Source: Pseudomonas putida (lineage in GTDB: Bacteria; Pseudomonadota; Gammaproteobacteria; Pseudomonadales; Pseudomonadaceae). Taken from it: DNA of 64,000 nt. The translations under genes were made by a program, and so were the position numbers. Of the stretch, positions 15,865 through 24,797 are shown in pieces (within the stretch, counting starts at the first letter, position 1; the number at the start of each line of letters is the position of its first letter). The notes under the pieces were generated by a model. That model made no database searches and was not told where the DNA came from. It saw only the letters and a list, made by a program, of their open reading frames with translations. The stretch is from the NCBI RefSeq assembly GCF_001976065.1, contig NZ_MNAH01000005.1, forward strand, positions 73,248 to 137,247, read 5' to 3'.

Positions 15865-16227
15865 TCAGCTGTCGAAGGCATTTTGCAACCAGTTCAACTG
15901 ATCGAGGTGGCTGTCGATCGCAACCACGTCGAAGCGGCAAGGGGAGTTGGCCCAGCGCGACTCCCGCTGAAGAAAATACTGCGCGGCAAAAATCAGTTTT
16001 TGCCGTTTGCGCTCATCGATACTATCGAGCGCGCCACCCCATTGAGTGTTTTTTCTGTAGCGAACTTCAACGAATACTACTGTATCGCCCTCCAGCATGA
16101 CCAGATCAAGCTCGCCGCGTTTACACAACCAGTTCTGCGCCAGAAGTTGCAGGCCTTGTTGCTGAAGATGCTCGAGCGCATGGCGCTCGGCATCTTTACC
16201 GCATTGCTGGCGTGACCTTTCGGGCAT
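15865..16227 (-). CDS. YraN family (UPF0102) nuclease-like protein
   Basis: This 120-residue protein has the restriction-endonuclease-like core (GELDLVMLEGDTVVFVEV, with the D...E-x-K/R pattern ending VEVRYR, then KRQKLIFAAQYFL). The biological role of the family is not settled. Its ATG overlaps the lpoA stop by one base (TGATG), so it is translationally coupled to lpoA. A gap of 104 bases separates it from the SIS-domain gene. Confidence 0.9.
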   Translation of the reverse strand: MPERSRQQCGKDAERHALEHLQQQGLQLLAQNWLCKRGELDLVMLEGDTVVFVEVRYRKNTQWGGALDSIDERKRQKLIFAAQYFLQRESRWANSPCRFDVVAIDSHLDQLNWLQNAFDS

Positions 16228-18038
16228 CAGCGTGGGGTGTTCGGCAGGCGTTGAACCTGGCCATTGACGAACTCCGCCCATGGCAGCTCGCGCACGACGC
16301 GCTGGTTCTGGGTCATGCTCAGGCTGCCCGATTGACCTTCGATGCGGCTGTCCGGCAGGGCTTTCAACTGGCCAAGGCGTGGCGCCAGGCTGTAGGCGTC
16401 CACGCCCATGGCGTACAGGCGGCCCAGGCTGCCGCCCGCTTGCGGCCACTGCGCGGTGACCTGGCGGCGCAACGGGTCATTGGCATCCAGCAGCCATGGG
16501 GTTTCGCAGAAGCGCACGCCGTTCATGTCGTTGTACTGGTTGACGTCGCCGCTGGCACTGAAGACGTGGGACGTGGCATAGACCGGAACGTCACCGGCGT
16601 ACTGGAAGTTCAGGGTCGGTTTGATCTGCTGGGCCTGCTGTGGCGTGGCAGCGAGGAAGATGAACTCGATGTCCTGGCGACGCGACGGCTGGGCGGCTAC
16701 CTGCGAGCCAACGGTGCTTTGCAGGCTCTTGGCGCGACCTTCGCTCTGGCGCAGCTGGAACATGTCGGCAATCTGCTGGGCCAGTTGCACTGGCTGGTCG
16801 ACACGCTCGGTGGCGACGATGCTGCCGCCATTGGCTTGCCAGTCCTGGCTGAACGCCTTGAGTACGCGGTCGCCCCATTCGCCTTTCGGTACCATGATAG
16901 CGGCGCGATGCAGGCCGTCAGCGCGTGCGCGGCGGGATACTTCGCGGGCTTCGTCTTCAGCGGCCAGGCCAAACTGGAACAGCTGGGCTGGACCTTGGGC
17001 GCCTTCGCTGTAGTTCAGGGCCAGCGTGGTGATCGGCAGTTGCGGGAGGGCGCTGAGCTGTTTGACCAGCGGTTTTTCCAGTGGGCCTACCACCAGTTGC
17101 ACGCCGTCAGCCTGGGCTTTGCGATAGAACTCGTCGAGCGAGGTCAGGCGCGAGCTGTCGTAGAATTCGATGGCTGGCGGTTTCTGCCCGGCTTGTTGCG
17201 CCTGGTAATGCGCGGCCATGAAGCCTTCGCGCAATGCTTTGCCGACCGACGCCAGTGGGCCGTCCTGTGGTAGCAGCAGGGCGATTTTGCTCAGGGGTTG
17301 ACTGGCCAGCTCCTTGAGGTTGGTCAGTGGCAGCGGCAGTTGGCGGGCGGCCGGGTGTTTCGGGTTCTGGGCGCGCCAGTTGTCGATTGCCGCCTGCTGC
17401 TGTTCGAGGGTGCCAGCAGACTTCACGGCCAGCGCCAGGGCCATCCAACCGCCAAGGTCGTCGGTGGTGGTCGGCTGCAATTGCTCGGTCGGCAGCGAAG
17501 CGATCAGGGTCCAGATCGCCTCGTGGTTTTTGCTCGCCGCTTCACCGCTCAGCATGGGCGCGATGAAGATGCGTTCTTTTGCCGCGGCCAAGGTCTGGCC
17601 ATCGGCTTCAAGGGCGCGGGCGCGGACGGTGCCGGTGCGAACCTGTTGCTCTTCCGGCATTTCGCCGAGGCGCTGGAAGCTTGGGTGACTCAAGGCGGTC
17701 AGCGCGGCTTTCGGCTGGTTGCGGGTCATGGCCAGTTCAGCCGCCAGGGTGTTGGCGAAGATCTGCTGGCCGGGCTTGAGTGTTTCAACCGGAACCTGTT
17801 GCAGGATCTGGGCGGATTGGCCGGCATTGCCCTGGCGATAGGCCAGGTCGGCTGCACTCAGTCGCAACAGCGCCGCATCTTCCGGCGTTTTGCTTTGGGC
17901 AGCCTTTTCGAGCAGTTGCTCGATGCTGGCATCCGGGGTCCGTGGAAGTTCGCCAAGGCTGGAGGAGGGCGAGCTGGCGCAAGCCGCCAGCAAGGCAGCG
18001 AGGCATAGGGCAGAGAACAGCCGCAGGCAAGCGATCAT
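16227..18038 (-). CDS. lpoA: Penicillin-binding protein activator LpoA
   Basis: The 603-residue outer-membrane lipoprotein has lipobox LAAC (Cys20), an N-terminal TPR-like helical domain (about 30-260) and a C-terminal periplasmic-binding-protein-like domain (about 270-600, beginning IALLLPQDGPLASVGKALREG). LpoA activates the peptidoglycan synthase PBP1a from the outer membrane. The ATG at 18038 gives a clean signal peptide; longer in-frame starts would enter the divergent promoter shared with rsmI. Confidence 0.92.
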   Translation of the reverse strand: MIACLRLFSALCLAALLAACASSPSSSLGELPRTPDASIEQLLEKAAQSKTPEDAALLRLSAADLAYRQGNAGQSAQILQQVPVETLKPGQQIFANTLAAELAMTRNQPKAALTALSHPSFQRLGEMPEEQQVRTGTVRARALEADGQTLAAAKERIFIAPMLSGEAASKNHEAIWTLIASLPTEQLQPTTTDDLGGWMALALAVKSAGTLEQQQAAIDNWRAQNPKHPAARQLPLPLTNLKELASQPLSKIALLLPQDGPLASVGKALREGFMAAHYQAQQAGQKPPAIEFYDSSRLTSLDEFYRKAQADGVQLVVGPLEKPLVKQLSALPQLPITTLALNYSEGAQGPAQLFQFGLAAEDEAREVSRRARADGLHRAAIMVPKGEWGDRVLKAFSQDWQANGGSIVATERVDQPVQLAQQIADMFQLRQSEGRAKSLQSTVGSQVAAQPSRRQDIEFIFLAATPQQAQQIKPTLNFQYAGDVPVYATSHVFSASGDVNQYNDMNGVRFCETPWLLDANDPLRRQVTAQWPQAGGSLGRLYAMGVDAYSLAPRLGQLKALPDSRIEGQSGSLSMTQNQRVVRELPWAEFVNGQVQRLPNTPR

Positions 18039-18246
18039 GTAGTGTTCCTGATACTCGATCAAATTAGCGTGGAATTGTACCCAAGCGCTGGCCGGGGCGC
18101 GATGTTGGTGGTGCGAAACGATCAATTTAGCTGGTGTAAATGTTGCCGTGCGGCACAAAAGCCTGCAAAAGCGTGTGCTGCTTGCTCGTATCGCGAGTGT
18201 CGCTACGCGCTACAATGCCCGTTTTATCGAACATGAGGTGTGCGCT

Positions 18247-19119
18247 TTGACTGCTCCAGGTGCTTTGAATTCCGCTGCTGGCTCGCTATATGTGGTGGCG
18301 ACGCCCATCGGCAACCTGGACGATATCAGTGCCCGGGCGCTGAAGATTCTGCGTGAGGTGGCCTTGATTGCCGCTGAAGACACCCGCCACTCCCAGCGCC
18401 TGATGCAGCATTTCGGCATTCCCACGCCTTTGGCGGCCTGTCATGAACACAACGAGCGTGACGAAGGTAGCCGTTTTATTACCCGCCTGCTCGCGGGCGA
18501 TGATGTCGCATTGATCTCCGATGCCGGCACGCCACTGATTTCCGATCCGGGCTATCACCTGGTCCGCCAGGCACGTGCAGCAGGCATCAATGTGGTGCCG
18601 GTGCCAGGGGCCTGTGCATTGATTGCGGCCCTGTCGGCGGCGGGTTTGCCTTCGGACCGTTTCATCTTCGAAGGCTTTCTGCCAGCCAAGGCGGTAGGAC
18701 GACGTGCGCGTCTGGAGCTCGTGAAGGAGGAGCCGCGTACGCTGATTTTCTATGAGGCGCCGCACCGTATCCTCGAATGCCTGCAGGACATGGAGCTGGT
18801 GTTCGGCGCCGAGCGCCCGGCATTGCTGGCGCGGGAACTGACCAAGACGTTTGAAACGCTCAAGGGCTTGCCGCTGGCCGAGTTGCGCGGGTTCGTCGAG
18901 TCGGACAGTAATCAGCAGCGCGGGGAGTGCGTGGTGCTGGTGGCGGGCTGGACGGCTCCCGAGGAGGAGGGCGCTGTCAGCAGTGAGGCGATGCGTATCC
19001 TCGATCTGTTGCTCGAAGAAATGCCGCTCAAGCGTGCCGCCGCGCTGGCTGCGCAAATTACCGGCGAACGAAAGAATGTGCTGTATCAGATCGCGCTGGA
19101 TAAACAGAAGGGTGAGTGA
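18247..19119 (+). CDS. rsmI: 16S rRNA 2'-O-ribose methyltransferase RsmI
   Basis: This 290-residue SAM-dependent enzyme methylates the 2'-OH of C1402 in 16S rRNA. The tetrapyrrole-methylase fold is shown by LYVVATPIGNLDDIS, AEDTRHSQ, ISDAGTPLISDPG and VPGACALIAALSAAGLPS. No ATG fits; a TTG at 18247 preceded by GAGGTG is chosen, giving TAPGALNS as the residues after the initiator. A GTG at 18238 is an alternative. It is divergent from lpoA and followed by rnpB. Confidence 0.93.
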   Translation: MTAPGALNSAAGSLYVVATPIGNLDDISARALKILREVALIAAEDTRHSQRLMQHFGIPTPLAACHEHNERDEGSRFITRLLAGDDVALISDAGTPLISDPGYHLVRQARAAGINVVPVPGACALIAALSAAGLPSDRFIFEGFLPAKAVGRRARLELVKEEPRTLIFYEAPHRILECLQDMELVFGAERPALLARELTKTFETLKGLPLAELRGFVESDSNQQRGECVVLVAGWTAPEEEGAVSSEAMRILDLLLEEMPLKRAAALAAQITGERKNVLYQIALDKQKGE

Positions 19120-19193
19120 AAACCCGACGCGCAGGCGTGCACAACGGCGCTTAGCGCTTGTTCTTCGGGCGCTCTGCCGGTAACCTTCGCGGC

Positions 19194-19548
19194 GGAGAGT
19201 CGATCGGACAGTCGCTGCCCTCTATGAAAATTAGGGGGGGGAGGAAAGTCCGGGCTCCATAGGGCGAAGTGCCAGGTAATGCCTGGGAGGCGTGAGCCTA
19301 CGGAAAGTGCCACAGAAAATAACCGCCTAAGCGCTTCGGCGCCGGTAAGGGTGAAAAGGTGCGGTAAGAGCGCACCGCACGTCTGGCAACAGTTCGTGGC
19401 TAGGTAAACCCCACTTGGAGCAAGACCAAATAGGGTCCCAAGGCGTGGCCCGCGCTGGGACCGGGTAGGTTGCTAAAGATGTCCAGTGATGGCCATCGTA
19501 GACGAATGACTGTTCAAGACAGAACCCGGCTTACAGATCGACTCTCCA
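19194..19548 (+). ncRNA. rnpB: RNase P RNA (class A)
   Basis: The catalytic RNA of RNase P, which matures tRNA 5' ends. The terminal helix pairs GGAGAGTCGAT at the 5' end with ATCGACTCTCC at the 3' end. The conserved core GAGGAAAGTCCGGGC starts near 19241, and the 3' conserved block AGACAGAACCCGGCTTACAG precedes the closing helix. A C-C-T6 run follows. Location upstream of mraZ is the normal pseudomonad position. The ends are approximate to a few bases. Confidence 0.97.
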
Positions 19549-19801
19549 CCTTTTTTCTCCCCTCTGCTTAAATCATTGAGCAGGGGTTCGATGATGGCAA
19601 TTTCCCTCCTTTCAGAATCGTCTTCATTATCACTTTCGTAATATCGAAAAAATCTTACTCTTAATAAATCACTTTAACTTCTGAACGCAGCCGCTTGTGC
19701 TGATTCAAGTTGTTGGGCGGTTTCATCCGCCTGATTCTGGTTGCTCCTCTCCTAATGTTCCTAAATCTCAGTTCTGTAAGGGTTTTCCTTTAATCCGCGC
19801 C
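19549..19801. other. AT-rich intergenic stretch between rnpB and the mraZ promoter
   Basis: The first bases are the T-run ending rnpB, followed by a GAGCAGGGG-containing segment. The remainder is AT-rich (19610-19680) with no convincing ORF. No structured RNA was recognised by eye. Confidence 0.5.
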
Positions 19802-19867
19802 TTGACGGTGTGGTGGGCGCATTCCTATAGTGTGCGCAAGTGGCGGAAAGTGGCATGAAGTGGGTTT
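19802..19867 (+). promoter_or_regulatory. mraZ (dcw) promoter with three MraZ-type repeats
   Basis: TTGACG (19802-19807) and TATAGT (19826-19831) are separated by 18 bases, a good sigma70 promoter with start near 19838. Immediately downstream are three head-to-tail 10-bp units beginning at 19838, 19848 and 19858 (AAGTGGCGGA, AAGTGGCATG, AAGTGGGTTT). MraZ proteins bind direct TGGGN-like repeats at 10-bp spacing in front of mraZ, so this is the likely autorepression site of the whole cluster. MraZ binding itself is inferred. Confidence 0.85.
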
Positions 19868-19905
19868 TCTGAGCAAAAAACGCTAGAATTTGGAGAAACG
19901 CTGAC

Positions 19906-20361
19906 GTGTTTCGCGGAGCCAACGCTATCAGTCTCGATGCAAAGGGCCGTCTCGCTATGCCGAGCCGGTACCGTGACGAGCTGGTTTCGCGCAGTTCCGG
20001 TCAGTTGATCGTCACCATTGATGCCGTTGATCCGTGTTTGTGCGTTTACCCCCTCGATGAGTGGGAAATTATTGAAACCAAACTGCGTGCACTTCCTTCG
20101 CTTCACGAAGCGAACCGCCGTCTGCAACGCTTATTGATTGGTAATGCCGTCGACCTTGAGCTCGATGGCAGTGGTCGTTTTCTGGTTCCACCGCGTCTTC
20201 GTGAATATGCCAAGTTGGATAAGCGCGCGATGCTGGTAGGCCAACTGAACAAGTTCCAATTGTGGGACGAAGATGCCTGGGATGCGGTTGCTGCCGCTGA
20301 CCTGGCTGCTATTCAAGAACCGGGCGCGATGCCTGACGAACTGCGTGAATTGATCCTGTGA
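19906..20361 (+). CDS. mraZ: Transcriptional regulator MraZ
   Basis: The 151-residue AbrB-like protein consists of two SpoVT/AbrB-type repeats (start FRGANAISLDAKGRLAMPSR; second around LDGSGRFLVPPRLREYAKLD). MraZ forms ring oligomers and represses its own operon. Translation starts at GTG 19906 behind TGGAGAA. The GTGA overlap (4 bases) couples it to rsmH. Confidence 0.97.
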   Translation: MFRGANAISLDAKGRLAMPSRYRDELVSRSSGQLIVTIDAVDPCLCVYPLDEWEIIETKLRALPSLHEANRRLQRLLIGNAVDLELDGSGRFLVPPRLREYAKLDKRAMLVGQLNKFQLWDEDAWDAVAAADLAAIQEPGAMPDELRELIL

Positions 20362-21305
20362 CTATAGATAGCGGCTTTAACCACATCACCGTACTGCTTG
20401 ACGAAGCCGTCGAGGCTCTCGCTGTACGTCCTGATGGCTGCTATCTGGACGGAACGTTCGGACGCGGCGGACACAGCCGGTTGATCCTCAGCCAGCTCGG
20501 TCCCGATGGTCGGTTGCTCGGGTTCGACAAAGACCCTCAAGCGATTGCCACTGGGCAGACGCTAGCGGCCGAAGACGGCCGCTTTGTCGTTGTGCAGCGC
20601 AGCTTTGCCGAGCTGGGTGCGGAAGTTGCTGCGCGCGGCATGAACGGCAAGGTCAGCGGTGTCCTGCTCGACCTGGGCGTCTCTTCGCCGCAGCTGGACG
20701 ACCCTGAGCGCGGTTTCAGCTTCCTCAACGATGGTCCATTGGACATGCGCATGGACCCGTCCCGCGGGATCAGCGCTGCCGAATTCGTCAACACTGCGCC
20801 CGTGGAAGAAATTGCCCGGGTGTTCAAGGAATACGGCGAAGAGCGTTTTTCCGGGCGCATGGCCCGTGCCGTAGCCGAACGCCGCGATATCAAGCCGTTC
20901 GAGCGCACCGCCGATCTGGCTGAAGTCTTGAAAGTCGCGAACCCGGCCTGGGAGAAGGGCAAGAATCCGGCAACCCGTGCGTTCCAGGGGCTGCGCATTC
21001 ACGTCAACAACGAGCTGGGCGATCTGGAAGCCGGTCTCGAAGCGGCGCTGGAGAGCCTGGAAGTGGGCGGTCGCCTGGTGGTCATCAGCTTCCATTCGCT
21101 TGAGGATCGCATCGTCAAGCTGTTCATGCGCAAGCTGGTCAAAGGTGAAGCCGACAACCTGCCACGCAACCTGCCGGTTCGGCACGTCGCCTTCGAACCG
21201 AAAATCAAAATCCATGGCAAAGCACAGACGGCCTCCGATGCCGAGCTGAAGGCCAACCCACGTTCCCGTAGTGCTGTCATGCGCGTGGCGGAGAAACTGC
21301 GGTGA
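20358..21305 (+). CDS. rsmH: 16S rRNA m4C1402 methyltransferase RsmH (MraW)
   Basis: The 315-residue enzyme N4-methylates C1402 of 16S rRNA, the same nucleotide modified by RsmI encoded about 1 kb upstream. The SAM-binding motif YLDGTFGRGGHS, LLDLGVSSPQLD and the FHSLEDRIVK segment define the family. The start is GTG at 20358, overlapping mraZ; its stop overlaps the ftsL GTG. Confidence 0.97.
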   Translation: MTIDSGFNHITVLLDEAVEALAVRPDGCYLDGTFGRGGHSRLILSQLGPDGRLLGFDKDPQAIATGQTLAAEDGRFVVVQRSFAELGAEVAARGMNGKVSGVLLDLGVSSPQLDDPERGFSFLNDGPLDMRMDPSRGISAAEFVNTAPVEEIARVFKEYGEERFSGRMARAVAERRDIKPFERTADLAEVLKVANPAWEKGKNPATRAFQGLRIHVNNELGDLEAGLEAALESLEVGGRLVVISFHSLEDRIVKLFMRKLVKGEADNLPRNLPVRHVAFEPKIKIHGKAQTASDAELKANPRSRSAVMRVAEKLR

Positions 21306-21595
21306 GCAAGCTTTTTGCCAAGCCACTGCCCGGCGGAAGCTTTTTCATGCTGTTGTTGTACGTTGGCGTGCTCGTGTCAGCCATTGGCGTGTCCTACAGC
21401 GCCCACTGGAACCGCCAGTTGCTGAACACGCTCTACGGCGAGTTGAGCGTGCGCGACAAGGCGCAGGCCGAATGGGGTCGCCTGATTCTTGAACAAAGCA
21501 CCTGGACCGCCCACAGCCGTATCGAAGTGCTGGCCACCGAACAACTGAAAATGCGCATTCCCGGCGCCGCCGAAGTGCAGATGGTGGCGCCATGA
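21302..21595 (+). CDS. ftsL: Cell division protein FtsL
   Basis: The 97-residue bitopic protein has one membrane helix (about 17-37, FFMLLLYVGVLVSAIGVSYS) followed by a periplasmic coiled coil (RDKAQAEWGRLILEQSTW). It works with FtsB and FtsQ to activate FtsWI at the septum. It starts at GTG 21302 overlapping rsmH by 4 bases, and overlaps ftsI by 4 bases. Confidence 0.95.
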   Translation: MSKLFAKPLPGGSFFMLLLYVGVLVSAIGVSYSAHWNRQLLNTLYGELSVRDKAQAEWGRLILEQSTWTAHSRIEVLATEQLKMRIPGAAEVQMVAP

Positions 21596-23334
21596 TGAAA
21601 CTCGAAGGCGCTCTTTTTCCATGGCGCTTCCGCCTGGTGCTGGGTTTGCTCGGCGTCATGGTGGCGGCGATCGCCTGGCGCATCATTGACCTGCAAGTGG
21701 TCGACCGTGCCTTTCTCAAAGGCCAGGGCGACGCGCGCAGTGTTCGGCATATTCCGATTCCGGCTCACCGTGGCCTGATCACCGACCGTAATGGCGAGCC
21801 CCTGGCCGTCAGCACCCCGGTCACCACCTTGTGGGCCAATGCCAAGGAAATGCAACTGGCCAAGGAAAAGTGGCCAGCACTGGCTGCTGCGCTGGGGCAG
21901 GACCCCAAGGCACTGGCCGAGCGCCTTGAAGCACAAGCCAACAAGGAATTCATTTATCTGGTGCGCGGGCTGACGCCTGAGCAGGGCCAGGCCGTACTCG
22001 ACCTGAAAGTGCCGGGTGTCTACGGCATCGAAGAGTTCCGCCGTTTCTACCCGGCCGGTGAGGTCACCGCCCATATGGTCGGCTTTACCGACATCGATGA
22101 CCACGGTCGAGAAGGCGTCGAACTCGCCTACGATGAATGGCTGGCCGGGGTCCCCGGCAAACGGCAAGTGATCAAGGACCGGCGCGGCCGGTTGATCAAG
22201 GATGTCCAGGTCACCAAAAACGCCAAGGCCGGAAAGCCCTTGGCGTTGTCCATTGACCTGCGCCTGCAATACCTCGCCAACCGCGAATTGCGCAACGCGA
22301 TCATCGAGAACGGCGCCAAGGCCGGCAGCCTGGTGATCATGGACGTGAAGACCGGCGAAATCCTCGCCATGGTCAACCAGCCGACCTACAACCCGAACAA
22401 CCGCCGCAACCTGCAACCGGCGATGATGCGTAACCGCGCGATGATCGACGTGTTCGAACCGGGTTCGACCATGAAGGCGATCTCGATGAGCGCCGCCATC
22501 GAAACCGGACGCTGGAAGCCGAGCGACACCGTCGAGGTGTACCCGGGCTCCCTGCAGATCGGCAAGTACACCATCAAGGACGTCTCCAAGAGCGAAGGTC
22601 CGGTGCTTGACCTTGCCGGTATCCTGATCAATTCCAGTAACGTCGGCATGAGCAAGATCGCCTTCGATATCGGTGGTGAGACGATTTTCCGTCTCGCCCA
22701 GAAAGTGGGTCTCGGCCAGGATACCGGCCTCGGCTTCCCGGGCGAACGCGTCGGCAACCTGCCGAACTACCGCGAATGGCGCAAGGCTGAAACCGCAACC
22801 CTGTCCTACGGCTACGGTGTTTCCGTGACGGCGATCCAGTTGGTGCACGCCTTCTCGGCCCTGGCCAACAACGGACGCCTTGCGCCCCTGACACTGATCA
22901 AAACCGACAAGGCGCCACAGACCACCCAGGTGCTGCCGGAAGCTGTTGCGAAAACCATGCAGGGCATGCTGCAGCAAGTGATCGAGGCCCCGCGCGGCGT
23001 GTTCCGCGCGCAGGTGCCGGCCTATCACGTGGGCGGCAAGTCCGGTACTGCACGTAAGACTTCGGTCGGCACCAAAGGTTATGCCGAGAACTCCTACCGC
23101 TCTCTGTTCGCCGGTTTCGGCCCGATGAGCGATCCGCGTTACGCCATCGTGGTCGTCATCGACGAGCCGACCAAGGCCGGTTACTTCGGCGGCCTGGTAT
23201 CTGCACCGGTGTTCAGCCGCGTGATGTCCGGCACTCTGCGCCTGATGAACGTCACCCCGGACAACCTGCCACCTACCCAACAAGCGAACGCAGCGCCGGT
23301 CGTTCCACTGAAAGCCAATGGAGGGCGCGGCTGA
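21592..23334 (+). CDS. ftsI: Septal peptidoglycan transpeptidase FtsI (PBP3)
   Basis: The 580-residue class B penicillin-binding protein has a short cytoplasmic tail, one membrane helix (about 14-33), a PBP dimerisation domain (about 55-220) and the transpeptidase domain. Active-site motifs are STMK with Ser292, SSN in ILINSSNVGMSK, and KSGT near residue 484. It crosslinks septal peptidoglycan with FtsW. Two adjacent ATGs (21592 and 21595) are possible starts; the first overlaps ftsL by 4 bases. Confidence 0.97.
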   Translation: MMKLEGALFPWRFRLVLGLLGVMVAAIAWRIIDLQVVDRAFLKGQGDARSVRHIPIPAHRGLITDRNGEPLAVSTPVTTLWANAKEMQLAKEKWPALAAALGQDPKALAERLEAQANKEFIYLVRGLTPEQGQAVLDLKVPGVYGIEEFRRFYPAGEVTAHMVGFTDIDDHGREGVELAYDEWLAGVPGKRQVIKDRRGRLIKDVQVTKNAKAGKPLALSIDLRLQYLANRELRNAIIENGAKAGSLVIMDVKTGEILAMVNQPTYNPNNRRNLQPAMMRNRAMIDVFEPGSTMKAISMSAAIETGRWKPSDTVEVYPGSLQIGKYTIKDVSKSEGPVLDLAGILINSSNVGMSKIAFDIGGETIFRLAQKVGLGQDTGLGFPGERVGNLPNYREWRKAETATLSYGYGVSVTAIQLVHAFSALANNGRLAPLTLIKTDKAPQTTQVLPEAVAKTMQGMLQQVIEAPRGVFRAQVPAYHVGGKSGTARKTSVGTKGYAENSYRSLFAGFGPMSDPRYAIVVVIDEPTKAGYFGGLVSAPVFSRVMSGTLRLMNVTPDNLPPTQQANAAPVVPLKANGGRG

Positions 23335-24797
23335 TGTCTCTGAGCCTGAACAAGATTTTCCCCCACGCCGGCCACGATCTGTTGATCCGTGAATTGGCAC
23401 TGGACAGTCGCAACGTACGCGCGGGCGATTTGTTCCTCGCGGTGCCGGGCGGCAAATTCGATGGCCGTGCGCACATTGCCGATGCGCTTGCGCGTGGCGC
23501 CGCAGCCGTGGCGTATGAAGTGGAAGGCGCCACTGTGCTGCCGATCACTGACGTGCCGCTGATTCCGGTCAAGGGCCTGGCGGCGCAGCTGTCGGAAATC
23601 GCCGGGCGTTTTTACGGCGAGCCGAGCCATCACCTGAAACTGGTGGGCGTGACCGGTACCAACGGCAAGACCAGCGTGACCCAATTGGTGGCCCAGGCGC
23701 TGGATCTGCTCGGTCAGCACTGCGGCATTGTCGGCACCCTCGGCTGCGGCTTTTATGGCGCGCTCGAAAGCGGCCTGCACACCACGCCAAACCCTATTGC
23801 CGTGCAAGCGACCTTGGGCGACCTGAAAAAGGCCGGTGCCAAGGCGGTTGCCATGGAAGTTTCGTCCCATGGCCTGGACCAGGGCCGGGTCACCGCGCTG
23901 GCATTCGATGTGGCCGTGATGACCAATCTGTCCCGTGACCACCTGGACTACCACGGCACCATGCAGGCCTACGGCGAAGCCAAGGCCAGGCTGTTCGCCT
24001 GGAACGAACTGAAATGCCGGGTGGTCAACCTCGACGACGAGTTCGGCCGGCAACTGGCTGCCGACAAGCGTGAATCGCGGCTGATTACCTACAGCCTGCT
24101 CGACAGCAGTGCTTACCTCTATTGCCGCGAAGCGCAGTTCGACGACGAAGGCGTGCGCGCCACCTTGGTCACGCCGCAGGGTGAACACCACCTGCGCAGC
24201 ACCTTGCTGGGTCGTTTCAACTTGAGCAACGTATTGGCGGCGGTGGGCGCCTTGCTCGGCCTGGATTACGCCCTCGACGAAATTCTCAAGGTACTGCCCA
24301 AACTCGAAGGCCCGGCCGGACGCATGCAGCGCCTGGGCGGTGGTACCCAGCCATTGGTTGTGGTCGATTACGCCCACACCCCGGACGCCCTGGAAAAAGT
24401 CCTGACGGCCCTGCGCCCCCACGTCAAAGGCCGGCTGCTATGCCTGTTTGGCTGTGGCGGCGATCGCGATCGCGGCAAGCGTCCGCTGATGGCCGAAGTG
24501 GTCGAGCGTCTGGCTGATGGCGTGCTGGTCACCGACGACAACCCGCGTACCGAAGACCCATCAGTGATTTTCGATGACATCCGTGCCGGTTTCACCGCTG
24601 TGGATAAAGTGACTTTCGTTGCCGGCCGTGGCCAGGCGATTGCCCAGTTGATCGCGGGTGCGTCGGCGGATGACGTGATCGTCCTGGCCGGTAAGGGTCA
24701 TGAGGACTATCAGGAAATCAACGGCGAGCGCCATGCCTTTTCCGATCTGGTCGAGGCCGATCATGCCTTGACCGCGTGGGAGGTGGCCCATGCTTAA
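23334..24797 (+). CDS. murE: UDP-MurNAc-tripeptide synthetase MurE
   Basis: The 487-residue Mur ligase adds the third stem-peptide residue. The ATP-binding loop is VTGTNGKTS and the substrate-selecting motif is DNPR (DDNPRTEDP), which indicates meso-diaminopimelate as substrate. The start overlaps the ftsI stop by one base and the end overlaps murF by 8 bases. Confidence 0.97.
   Translation: MSLSLNKIFPHAGHDLLIRELALDSRNVRAGDLFLAVPGGKFDGRAHIADALARGAAAVAYEVEGATVLPITDVPLIPVKGLAAQLSEIAGRFYGEPSHHLKLVGVTGTNGKTSVTQLVAQALDLLGQHCGIVGTLGCGFYGALESGLHTTPNPIAVQATLGDLKKAGAKAVAMEVSSHGLDQGRVTALAFDVAVMTNLSRDHLDYHGTMQAYGEAKARLFAWNELKCRVVNLDDEFGRQLAADKRESRLITYSLLDSSAYLYCREAQFDDEGVRATLVTPQGEHHLRSTLLGRFNLSNVLAAVGALLGLDYALDEILKVLPKLEGPAGRMQRLGGGTQPLVVVDYAHTPDALEKVLTALRPHVKGRLLCLFGCGGDRDRGKRPLMAEVVERLADGVLVTDDNPRTEDPSVIFDDIRAGFTAVDKVTFVAGRGQAIAQLIAGASADDVIVLAGKGHEDYQEINGERHAFSDLVEADHALTAWEVAHA

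Noticed and set aside
19838..19867. Short direct repeats considered as a CRISPR remnant
   Set aside because: Units are 10 bp, contiguous and without spacers; location and sequence fit MraZ binding sites.
21433..23400. Minus-strand open frame of 655 codons opposite ftsI
   Set aside because: A shadow of ftsI in high-GC sequence; no ribosome-binding site or domain.
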